A program made the translations under genes and the position numbers. Shown here piece by piece: positions 1-5,273 of a stretch of 5,763 nt of DNA. Each line of letters begins with the position of its first letter. Position 1 is the stretch's first letter. Source of the DNA: an uncultured Clostridia bacterium (GTDB lineage: Bacteria > Bacillota > Clostridia > TANB77 > CAG-508); contig CAPBNZ010000094.1 in the NCBI GenBank assembly GCA_948585895.1, positions 1-5,763 of the forward strand. Direction: 5' to 3'. The notes below the pieces were generated by a model, which saw only the letters and a list, made by a program, of their open reading frames with translations, was not told the origin of the DNA and did not search any database.

Positions 1-12
1 ACAGGTATACTG

Positions 13-49
13 TTAGATGTAAATAAATGAGTTTACATCTAATTTTTTT
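13..49 (+). terminator. Terminator-like hairpin at the left edge
   Basis: TTAGATGTAAA (13-23) pairs perfectly with TTTACATCTAA (32-42) across an 8-base loop, and seven T follow at 43-49. The stem is AT-rich but long, so it fits a rho-independent terminator for a + strand gene entering from the left. A reading frame open from base 1 ends at TGA 28-30 inside the loop and could be that gene's last codons, but nine residues are too few to identify. A second short inverted repeat, TTGTAAA-ATTA-TTTACAA (52-69), follows. As this lies upstream of an IS110 transposase, either hairpin could instead belong to the element's left-end RNA. Confidence 0.45.
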
Positions 50-254
50 GGTTGTAAAATTATTTACAAAGAATTTAAGTTAGAACATCAAATTACAGAG
101 GTCTTAGAATCTACCAAATTGACAGTTCGACTTTTATTCCTATTATTAATTTAGTTTTAGATAGTGAGGGCGATTTCGACTCTATATAACAAGCCTGATG
201 AAATAATAGTAGAGGTAAAAGACTTAGATTCAAAAAGAAAGTAGGTGAATAATT
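50..254. other. Non-coding leader of the IS110 gene, possible decayed coding DNA
   Basis: No intact gene is present. IS110 elements carry a non-coding segment next to the transposase that encodes the bridge RNA, and this segment sits where the left end of an IS110-group element would be; I could not fold out target and donor loops by eye. The reading frame at 79-189 (36 codons, containing IPIINLVLDSEGDFDSI) and the one at 161-244 (containing YNKPDEIIVEVKDLDSKRK) both look protein-like and could be two halves of one frameshifted gene. The composite matches no family I recognise. Confidence 0.3.
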
Positions 255-1052
255 TTGAAAACAGTATTAAGTATAGATGTTGCAAAAAATAAAAGTATGA
301 TAATGCTTATGAATAGTGATGGAGAAATACTTATTGATACAAGAGAAATAAAGCATAACTTAGATGATTTTGATAAAGTAAAAGAAGAAATAAAAGAGAT
401 TAATCCACAAAATTTAACAGTATTTATGGAATCAACGGGTACATATCATTTACCAGTAGAAAGATATTTTAAAGAAAATGGCTTTAATACTTTAGTTATC
501 AATAGTCTAACAACAAAAAACAACTATGATACCATTAGAAAAACGAAAACAGATAAAAAAGATTGTTACAGATTAGCAAAGTTGTTTTTTGTAAATGAAG
601 TAGAATATCACGAAATATCAAAAAAAGATTTATATGCTAATTTAAAAGCAATGACAAGACAGTATTTTTATTTAACACAAGTAAATATTCGTTGTAAAAA
701 TCGATATAAAAGACTAATAAATATTTGCTTTCCAGAGTTTGAAGGATTCTTTGCTCGTAATAGGATTTATGAAGATACAGCATTAAATTTTATAAAAGCA
801 TTTCCACATGCTTATATAGTTAGAGAAAAAAGAGTAGATGCTTTATATAATAATTTACGCAAAGTAGATGCTAGACATGATTACTATTATAAAAGATTAG
901 CTAGCCAGTTAAAAGGTACTGTAATGAATTCGTTTCCAGGAGTAGATAAAGACCATGCTGATGTAAAAAACTTATCAGATATGGCTAGTATATTACAAGA
1001 AAACAATACTGACATATTTACTACCTCCAATATTAATTTAATAGTAGTATAA
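255..1052 (+). pseudogene. IS110-family transposase, C-terminally truncated
   Basis: IS110 transposases are RNA-guided DNA recombinases with an N-terminal RuvC-like DEDD domain and a C-terminal domain carrying a catalytic serine. This 265-residue product has the first part complete: D8 in SIDVAKNK, E59 in MESTGTYH, and D100 and D103 in KTDKKD. A helical linker follows to about residue 235 (SFPGVDKDHADVKNL, a sequence typical of the linker in this subgroup). The frame then ends after an unrelated-looking tail (residues 248-265), without the helix-hairpin-helix IPGIG motif or serine domain; family members are usually around 400 residues. The TTG start is supported by TAGGTG (242-247) upstream and by placing the first aspartate at residue 8 as in the family. 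It is probably an inactive remnant. It runs convergently towards the - strand defence genes, which may have been joined to it by the rearrangement that removed its 3' end. Confidence 0.85.
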
Positions 1053-1093
1053 CGTGTTCTTTTTAATTTGTCAGCCCTTTTTATAAATAAAGT

Positions 1094-1303
1094 TTATTTG
1101 AATAGATTCTCAATAAATGTTACTATTTCTTGCCAAAATTTAAATAACATTATAAATGCAACTAATATTCCACTTATTACAGCTAATATGAATGGATGCT
1201 TTTCAAAAAAGTTTTTATCGTTATTTTGTTTTTGCGAATTATTGATATTTGATGTAAAATTTGAATTAGAAATTTGATTATTATTACCTATATGTATTCC
1301 CAT
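1094..1303 (-). CDS. Small single-pass membrane protein with N-terminal IGNNNxI motif
   Basis: The 69-residue product has three parts. Residues 3-16 form the motif IHIGNNNQISNSNF, residues 17-33 are an Asn/Lys-rich polar linker, and about residues 37-56 (FILAVISGILVAFIMLF core) form one transmembrane helix, followed by a short amphipathic tail. The ATG is preceded by AGGAGGT (1314-1308), which overlaps the TAG stop of the upstream AbiTii gene, so translation is probably coupled. The motif is repeated at the C-terminus of that AbiTii protein. I-x-I-G-x-x-N also matches the RHIM core, and matched short amyloid motifs on neighbouring genes are known from bacterial NLR/effector pairs. From this I infer a membrane partner or membrane-acting effector of the AbiTii protein. 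The overlapping + strand frame (1068-1277) has no start signal and is a shadow. No function is proven. Confidence 0.72.
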   Translation of the reverse strand: MGIHIGNNNQISNSNFTSNINNSQKQNNDKNFFEKHPFILAVISGILVAFIMLFKFWQEIVTFIENLFK

Positions 1304-1312
1304 AAAAACCTC

Positions 1313-1958
1313 CTAACTTTGAAAATTGCTTGATTCAATCTTATTATCATTGCCTATTTTAGTAGAATTATCAAATGCTATTGTTATTAAACTTTGATTA
1401 AAATTCTGCAATTTCTCATTTCCATAGCTATCTAGATTTACGTCTAATTCATCTAGATTTCCAAATTCCTTTTCTAATCTTAATAAAATATCTAAAGTTT
1501 TCTTTTCTATAATTTTAATAATTGACATTAGTCTAGTTTCATCTATTTTTACAGTAGCTCTTGTTATAGCCAAATTACAAGTTCCAGAAATTAAGGAACA
1601 AATTTCTGGTGGAAGTGGTTTTCCCATAGATTCATGCGAATCAATTGCTTTTTGTATAGTTTCGACATCATTAAAAATGTTAATTCTTTTTATAGCATTT
1701 CTCATTTCATTATCTAATCCACTTAATGGAATTAAGTGATTAGTAGCTTTGATATGATTATAAACTGTTCCAGATAAATAATCTCCATATACTTCACACT
1801 CAAATATTCTATAATCAGGTAAAGTTTCTAAATCATTATATCCATTCAACTACTTCTTCGTTATCAATACTATATAAAATAACCTTTAATCTTTTTAGAG
1901 TAGTATCCAAATCAGCTTTTTTAGATACAAAATCTTTAATTATATTACTTCTAGACAT
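1313..1958 (-). pseudogene. AbiTii-domain phage-defence protein, frameshifted near N-terminus
   Basis: AbiTii is one of the two proteins of the lactococcal AbiT abortive-infection system. The N-terminal piece starts at ATG 1958 after a strong SD (AAAGGAG, 1973-1967) and reads 40 residues to ...EEVVEWI, stopping at TAA 1838-1836. The rest continues in another frame from about 1849 (178 codons) with family hallmarks: LNGYNDLETLPDYR, IPLSGL, and a helical segment ending LLRLEKEFG. The same bases (1850-1838) encode VEWI in one frame and LNGY in the other. Family members carry EWI-few residues-ELxGY in one frame, so a 17- or 20-base deletion between two copies of TTGAATGGATA is the simplest cause. 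The TTG at 1849 has no good SD. The C-terminus ends IGNDNKIESSNFQS, like the N-terminus of the next gene. The SD of this gene follows the stop of the nuclease gene directly, so the three genes form one operon. Confidence 0.75.
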
Positions 1959-1971
1959 ATTATATGCTCCT

Positions 1972-2982
1972 TTACTCTTCTATATCCTGTATATGTAATT
2001 CAATATCTTCAGCTTTTGGTAATTGTGATTGTAGATATTCTGGAATATCTTCTAGTAATTTATATTCACTAACTCCAATAGGCTTATTAATATCTTTTAA
2101 TGCATATTCTGCTGTAAATTTATCTTTTGTTTTACATAGAAGTAATCCAATACTAGGATTATCTGTTTTATCTTTTACTAAATCATCTATTGCAGATAAG
2201 TAAAAGTTTAACTGCCCTGCATCAGCTGGCTCAAATTCTCTTGCTTTTAATTCCACGACGATATAACATTTCAATTTTAAGTGATAAAATAACAAATCTA
2301 TAAAATAATCTTTATCGCCAACAGTTAGTTTGTATTGGTTACCAACAAATGCAAATCCATTACCTAATTCAATAAGGACATCTTTAATCCTATCTATCAT
2401 AGCATTTTCAATTTCTAATTCTTTTACCTTTCCTTTTAATGAAATAAAATCAAATAAATATGAATCTTTCATTGTTTGCATTGCTAAATCACTTTGAATA
2501 TCTGGTAAAGTATTTTGAAAATTACTTATTTTTTCGCTAATTACTTGTCTTTCATATAATTTGCTATTTATTTGCATTTCTAGAATGTTAACAGACCAAC
2601 CATTTTTTACAGTTTCATTAATATACCATTTTCTAATTTCTATATCTTTAATTTTATCTAATAATAGAACATTATGAGTCCATGTAATTTGTGCAGTTAC
2701 TGACTGTACAAATTCAAAGTCTTAATATTCCTCTGAAAATTTCTTCATGTTTTTAAGATTCCTAATAGAAAAACCTTTAATATCTGGAAATTCTAGTTTT
2801 AAATCAATAGATAGATTATCAATAAATTTATTTCCCCATTCACTATTATTTAAAATTATTTTTCCAATGTGCCAATACATATAAATTAGTTCTTTATTAA
2901 TAGCTTGATATTGAGAACTTAAAATTTCATTTTTTATGTTTTGAAAGATTTCATTATATTGATTTTTGTTTATTTCTAACAT
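1972..2982 (-). pseudogene. YhcG/DUF1016 PDDEXK nuclease, one in-frame stop
   Basis: This is a member of the YhcG/DUF1016 family, putative nucleases often found near restriction-modification and other defence genes. The N-terminal DUF1016_N domain is codons 1-86 (MYWHIGK, GFSIRNLKNMKKFSEEY). TAA at 2724-2722 (codon 87) interrupts it, and the frame then resumes at once with DFEFVQSVTAQITWTHNVLLLDK, the conserved linker of the family, so this is a nonsense mutation and not two genes. The C-terminal nuclease is complete: YFIDLLFYH (D at codon 229) and VVELKA (E244, K246) give the D-ExK site, followed by the conserved EPADAGQLNFYL. The total of 336 sense codons matches normal family length. An ATG at 2577 could restart the nuclease half, but it lacks the DNA-recognition domain. 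The SD before ATG 2982 is weak. The promoter is at 3037-3032 with a palindrome at 3008-3024. Confidence 0.85.
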
Positions 2983-3007
2983 TTATGTACTTTCTTTTTA
3001 TAAATTA

Positions 3008-3024
3008 TGCAGTTAGTAACTGCA
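3008..3024. promoter_or_regulatory. Perfect 17-base palindrome, candidate operator
   Basis: TGCAGTTA-G-TAACTGCA is a perfect dyad just downstream of the -10 box of the nuclease operon, covering the predicted transcription start and early leader. This position suits a repressor operator; as RNA it could also form an 8-bp hairpin with too small a loop, so DNA binding is more likely. A related sequence with 16 of 20 matches lies inside the nuclease gene at 2691-2710. Confidence 0.5.
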
Positions 3025-3031
3025 CAATTGT

Positions 3032-3040
3032 ATTATAGCA
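3032..3040 (-). promoter_or_regulatory. Extended -10 promoter of the nuclease/AbiTii operon
   Basis: On the - strand the sequence reads TGCTATAAT, a perfect extended -10 (TG at 3040-3039, TATAAT at 3037-3032), 50 bases before the start codon of the DUF1016 gene. No good -35 lies 16-18 bases upstream, which extended -10 promoters tolerate. The -10 is inside one arm of a 7-bp inverted repeat, ATAGCAT (3035-3041) and ATGCTAT (3054-3060). The predicted start point is near 3025. Confidence 0.55.
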
Positions 3041-3092
3041 TAAATTTAAAAAAATGCTATTGTTTTACATTATTTTACAATAAAACTTTTTT

Positions 3093-3707
3093 CTAAAAAA
3101 CATCATAAGGATAGCCTTTTTCTATGTATATCTCTGTCAGTTCCATTTTATATTGTTCAAGTAATTCCAAATATTTATGTTTAAAGCAATTCTTACATAA
3201 CCACTCAATGCCTTCTTTTGAAATTTTAGCTTTTCCATTTTCATAATATTTATAGAGATTATTTGTAGCTTTATTCATTTTTATAATACCACTTTTTATA
3301 GTACCATGAACTCTATTAAAATAACTTGGTAATTCATATACATACATGTCATCATTCCAAAAGTCTTTACGATAAACCTTTAGTAAATCTTCATATAATC
3401 CAATTCGCATATTAAAGAAATCTATATCTGCATCTATAATATCTTTCTCTGTTTGAAAATATACATATATTAACCAATAGAATCCTTCCGCTAAAATATA
3501 ATTTCTATATTTTTTAAATCTATACTTTTTCTGTTTCCATCTACAAGTATGATGTTTCTTATTTATAATAGTAGCTGCTTGTCTTAAATCTTTGTGAGTT
3601 ATTTCTTTTCCACCTTTAGTTTTTATCTCAACCAAATTTAATTTATATAATACTCTATCATACGACATAAAAATTTTTTCTAATTCTGTCTGTGAATCTG
3701 TAATCAT
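3093..3707 (-). CDS. Unrecognised 204-residue basic protein next to oriT
   Basis: I do not recognise a family. The product is rich in Lys and Tyr, lacks a signal peptide or a clear transmembrane helix, and has a strongly basic stretch at residues 50-68 (KKHHTCRWKQKKYRFKKYR) that suggests nucleic-acid contact. It has HHTC (52-55) and CKNC (171-174), which could in principle make a metal site, but they are far apart. The rest looks helical. The ATG is supported by AAGGTGG (3718-3712) four bases upstream. The gene is transcribed away from the oriT region and divergently from the relaxase, a place where mobilisation, replication or accessory genes sit on small elements. No terminator separates it from the nuclease operon, though that operon has its own promoter. 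Codon use matches its neighbours and the frame is intact, so it is probably a functional gene. Confidence 0.75.
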   Translation of the reverse strand: MITDSQTELEKIFMSYDRVLYKLNLVEIKTKGGKEITHKDLRQAATIINKKHHTCRWKQKKYRFKKYRNYILAEGFYWLIYVYFQTEKDIIDADIDFFNMRIGLYEDLLKVYRKDFWNDDMYVYELPSYFNRVHGTIKSGIIKMNKATNNLYKYYENGKAKISKEGIEWLCKNCFKHKYLELLEQYKMELTEIYIEKGYPYDVF

Positions 3708-3738
3708 ATTACCACCTTATCTATAATTTCAATTTTAA

Positions 3739-3770
3739 TTCTTAATACTAGCGAAGCGAAGTATTAAGAA
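3739..3770. repeat. 11-bp inverted repeat with GCGAAGC loop
   Basis: TTCTTAATACT (3739-3749) pairs perfectly with AGTATTAAGAA (3760-3770). The 10-base loop contains GCGAAGC (3751-3757), the heptamer known to form an unusually stable DNA mini-hairpin. It has no T tract on the + strand, so it is a structural element rather than a terminator. Confidence 0.6.
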
Positions 3771-3773
3771 AGA

Positions 3774-3829
3774 GCAAAATTTCATTTTGCGACCGAATAT
3801 TATGGCATTTTCTTTATGCCTAATATTCG
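3774..3829. repeat. Two adjacent hairpins
   Basis: GCAAAAT (3774-3780) and ATTTTGC (3784-3790) form a 7-bp stem with a 3-base loop. After GAC, a longer stem follows: CGAATATTA (3794-3802) with TAATATTCG (3821-3829), then GGCAT (3804-3808) with ATGCC (3816-3820), i.e. 14 bp with a single bulged T at 3803. Clusters like this are typical of plasmid origin or transfer regions. Confidence 0.6.
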
Positions 3830-3914
3830 CCAGCTTGACATTCTCTTATGACTAATTACAAAAATTATGGCATTAGTAACACTTCGACTATAATTAAAAT
3901 ATAAACTTTTAAAA

Positions 3915-3936
3915 AGAATAAACTTAAAGTTATTCT
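3915..3936. repeat. 7-bp inverted repeat
   Basis: AGAATAA (3915-3921) is the inverse of TTATTCT (3930-3936), separated by ACTTAAAG. It could be a protein-binding dyad; no gene starts nearby and no function can be given. Confidence 0.35.
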
Positions 3937-4001
3937 ACTTTGAAATGAAACTGCCTTAAAATTGATTTTGGGGCTTAATTGAATATAGAAAATAATTGAC
4001 T

Positions 4002-4035
4002 ACTTATAGTTTTAAAAGCTATAGGTATTTTTTTT
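4002..4035 (+). terminator. Rho-independent terminator without an assigned gene
   Basis: ACTTATAGTT (4002-4011) pairs with AGCTATAGGT (4017-4026) in a 10-bp stem with two G-T pairs, and T8 (4028-4035) follows. No protein gene ends here, so it may close a small RNA or stop read-through towards oriT. The overlapping TTGACT (3996-4001) and TATAGG (4020-4025), 18 bases apart, could also be read as a weak promoter. Confidence 0.45.
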
Positions 4036-4101
4036 CAAAAGAGTAATGCAATAAATTCTACTTTGCTCTTTCACTCTGGTTTCTACTATGGGTGACTTTA
4101 A

Positions 4102-4137
4102 TTTTAACTAAATTGCAGAATGCAAATTTAGTTAAAA
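4102..4137. repeat. 16-bp hairpin with GCA-GAA-TGC cap
   Basis: TTTTAACTAAATT (4102-4114) pairs perfectly with AATTTAGTTAAAA (4125-4137). The top is GCA-GAA-TGC (4115-4123), a GNA triloop, with one bulged A at 4124. It abuts the next hairpin without a gap. A role in the single-stranded form, such as priming complementary-strand synthesis, is an inference. Confidence 0.6.
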
Positions 4138-4166
4138 CCTAAAAAATACAAGTTGTATTTTTTAGG
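4138..4166. repeat. Perfect 29-base palindrome
   Basis: CCTAAAAAATACAA (4138-4151) and TTGTATTTTTTAGG (4153-4166) are perfect inverse complements around G4152. It begins at the base after the preceding hairpin, so the two would extrude as a pair. The T6 run is inside the 3' arm, so this is not a normal terminator. Confidence 0.6.
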
Positions 4167-4178
4167 CAAAGGGGTGTG

Positions 4179-4197
4179 GGGAAAATAAAATTTTCCC
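4179..4197. repeat. 8-bp hairpin next to oriT
   Basis: GGGAAAAT (4179-4186) pairs perfectly with ATTTTCCC (4190-4197) over the loop AAA. It is the last hairpin before the oriT stem and follows the G-rich run GGGGTGTGGGG. Confidence 0.5.
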
Positions 4198-4200
4198 TGC

Positions 4201-4256
4201 TACACGAAGACTTTTTTGCAGTATGCTAAAAAAGTCTTGTAGTGTGTTACAACACA
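4201..4256 (+). other. oriT: MobV-type origin of transfer (oriT) with nick site
   Basis: The core TAGTGTG/TTA (4240-4249) is, as I recall it, identical to the nick region of the pMV158 oriT, placing the predicted nick between G4246 and T4247 on the + strand. Upstream is the expected inverted repeat. AAGACTTTTTT (4207-4217) pairs with AAAAAAGTCTT (4228-4238), capped by GCA-GTA-TGC (4218-4226), and ACAC (4202-4205) can pair with GTGT (4242-4245) at its base. Downstream, TGTGTT-AC-AACACA (4243-4256) makes a second dyad spanning the nick. The relaxase gene begins 75 bases further on, the usual arrangement in MobV plasmids. The matching relaxase family and the core identity together make this a firm assignment. 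Confidence 0.85.
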
Positions 4257-4288
4257 ATTTGAGATAGAGCAAAATCAAGAAAATTTAT

Positions 4289-4315
4289 TCGTGTATATTA
4301 GCACGAGCAAGGAGG
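4289..4315 (+). promoter_or_regulatory. Leader hairpin and ribosome binding site of mob
   Basis: TCGTG (4289-4293) pairs with CACGA (4302-4306), a small hairpin directly before the strong SD AAGGAGG (4309-4315), six bases from ATG 4322. No convincing -35/-10 pair could be placed upstream; TATATT (4294-4299) is a candidate -10 without a -35. Confidence 0.4.
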
Positions 4316-4321
4316 AAAAAA

Positions 4322-5134
4322 ATGAGTTATGCAATAATAAGAAATACAAAGTACAAAAGAGAAAATCTAAAAGGAATCTTTAGACATAATGAGAGAAGAA
4401 ATCAAAATTATTCTAATAAAAATATTGATAAAGAAAAATCATATTTGAATTATGCTTTAAAATCTCCAAAATATAGTTATGAAAAGGAATTTGACAGAAT
4501 AAGAAAAGAATATGATTTAAAAGGTCAAATTAAGACTGTAAGTAATATTGCTTGTGAATATATAATAACATTTGACAAGCAATTTTTTGATGAAATAGGT
4601 AAAGAAGAAACAAAACGATATTTTAAAACAGCATATCAATTTGTAACTGAATATAAAGATTTAGGCGAACAATATATTTTATCTGCACAAGTGCATAATG
4701 ATGAGGAAACTCCACATTTGCACTTGATTTTTTTGCCTGTTGTTCACAAAAAAGATAAAAAAGGCAATGATATTGATAAATTAGCTTGTAGTGAGTTTTG
4801 GAAAGAAAGAGACAGTTACAGAAGATTTCAAAATGCTTTTTATGATTATATGGTATCACATAATTTCAAACTAGAAAGAGGTTTGCCAAAAGAAGAAACT
4901 AACAGACAACATTTAGATTTAAAGGAATTTAAACAAATAACTAATTTTGAAAATACAAAGGAAACACTAAAAAACATTAAGTTAGAATTGCCAGAAGTTC
5001 CAAATATAAAAGACTTTAAGCGATTATCTTTTAATAGAGATGAAAAGATTTTAGAAGAAATTATAAAGCCAAAAGATGAAGTTATTGAGAAATTATATCA
5101 AGCTTTTGTTAGCGATTTTATAAAATTTGAATAA
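4322..5134 (+). CDS. mob: MobV-family relaxase (Mob/Pre), short form
   Basis: MobV relaxases cut one DNA strand at oriT and stay attached to its 5' end during mobilisation by a helper conjugation system. The N-terminus has motif I, HNERRNQNYSNKNID (residues 22-36), with H22 at the position of the nucleophilic histidine of pMV158 MobM. Motif III, HNDEETPHLHL (125-135), supplies H125, E128, H132 and H134 for metal binding. FERG-like LERGLPK (184-190) and HLDLKEFK (197-204) follow as in the family. The product is 270 residues, against nearly 500 for MobM, and lacks the long C-terminal coiled coil thought to serve dimerisation and membrane contact. Nothing downstream resembles a lost C-terminus, so it may be a natural compact form. 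It lies just after its oriT and has a strong SD. Confidence 0.93.
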   Translation: MSYAIIRNTKYKRENLKGIFRHNERRNQNYSNKNIDKEKSYLNYALKSPKYSYEKEFDRIRKEYDLKGQIKTVSNIACEYIITFDKQFFDEIGKEETKRYFKTAYQFVTEYKDLGEQYILSAQVHNDEETPHLHLIFLPVVHKKDKKGNDIDKLACSEFWKERDSYRRFQNAFYDYMVSHNFKLERGLPKEETNRQHLDLKEFKQITNFENTKETLKNIKLELPEVPNIKDFKRLSFNRDEKILEEIIKPKDEVIEKLYQAFVSDFIKFE

Positions 5135-5162
5135 TCATTCTTTATCACTAACTGCTTCTAAA

Positions 5163-5181
5163 TTTAGGAAATATACCTAAA
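5163..5181. repeat. 6-bp inverted repeat after mob
   Basis: TTTAGG (5163-5168) and CCTAAA (5176-5181) flank a 7-base loop 28 bases after the mob stop. No T tract follows, so at best it is a weak transcript end or protection signal for mob mRNA. Confidence 0.3.
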
Positions 5182-5192
5182 ATTCATATGCA

Positions 5193-5221
5193 ATTATAAC
5201 ATATTTTTATGTAAATTGCAA
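5193..5221 (-). promoter_or_regulatory. Promoter reading towards the 3' end of mob
   Basis: On the - strand TTGCAA (5221-5216) is followed after exactly 17 bases by TATAAT (5198-5193). Transcription would start near 5186 and run antisense into mob; no - strand gene is found there. The promoter lies in an AT-rich dyad (TGCAATT 5189-5195, AATTGCA 5214-5220), so the match may partly reflect the palindrome. Confidence 0.45.
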
Positions 5222-5238
5222 AAAAATTAAAAAATTGT

Positions 5239-5267
5239 TTGACATTGATAAAAAATAATGCTATACT
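5239..5267 (+). promoter_or_regulatory. Strong promoter of the small antisense RNA
   Basis: TTGACA (5239-5244), a 17-base spacer and TATACT (5262-5267), preceded by TGC at 5259-5261, form a near-consensus extended promoter. It is the strongest in the window. The predicted start is A5274 or close to it. A stronger promoter for the antitoxin RNA than for the toxin mRNA is expected in type I modules. Confidence 0.8.
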
Positions 5268-5273
5268 AATATT

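Larger units (their letters stand above)
3708..4321. other. 614-base non-coding region rich in hairpins, with oriT at its right end
   Basis: No gene is visible on either strand. The stretch holds, left to right, hairpins at 3739-3770, 3774-3790, 3794-3829 and 3915-3936, a terminator-like hairpin at 4002-4035, two abutting hairpins at 4102-4137 and 4138-4166, another at 4179-4197, and the oriT stem at 4201-4246. The 11-mer ATTATGGCATT occurs at 3799-3809 and 3864-3874, and AGAGCAAAAT at 3771-3780 and 4266-4275. A G-rich run (GGGGTGTGGGG, 4171-4181) precedes the oriT. No iterons and no Rep gene are seen, so a vegetative origin cannot be assigned. Confidence 0.7.

Noticed and set aside
1..30. 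Tail of an upstream gene (TGILLDVNK)
   Set aside because: Nine codons cannot be distinguished from chance, and the stop lies inside the terminator loop.
1085..1099. AAATAAA-G-TTTATTT dyad at the end of the membrane gene as terminator
   Set aside because: One-base loop and no T run on the - strand; it overlaps the stop codon and is probably chance AT symmetry.
1068..1277. + strand frame of 69 codons
   Set aside because: It is the antisense shadow of the small membrane protein, with no SD, and its composition follows from the hydrophobic helix on the other strand.
1836..1850. Programmed frameshift in AbiTii
   Set aside because: There is no slippery heptamer or stimulatory structure, and a shift here would still lose residues the family has.
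1964..2203. + strand frame of 79 codons
   Set aside because: It lies opposite the conserved nuclease domain and has no start signal.
2722..2724. Recoding of TAA in the nuclease gene
   Set aside because: TAA is the stop of several genes here, no recoding element is seen, and the simplest reading is a nonsense mutation.
3835..3840. TTGACA as a promoter for the orphan terminator
   Set aside because: No TATAAT-like box at 15-19 bases downstream.
4165..4181. G-quadruplex in the G-rich run before oriT
   Set aside because: Only two G4 runs plus one GG; four tracts of three are not present.
3700..4320. CRISPR array or iterons in the repeat-rich region
   Set aside because: The repeats are inverted pairs of differing sequence, not regularly spaced direct copies.
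4623..4859. - strand frame of 78 codons inside mob
   Set aside because: It is a shadow of the conserved relaxase motif region and has no SD.
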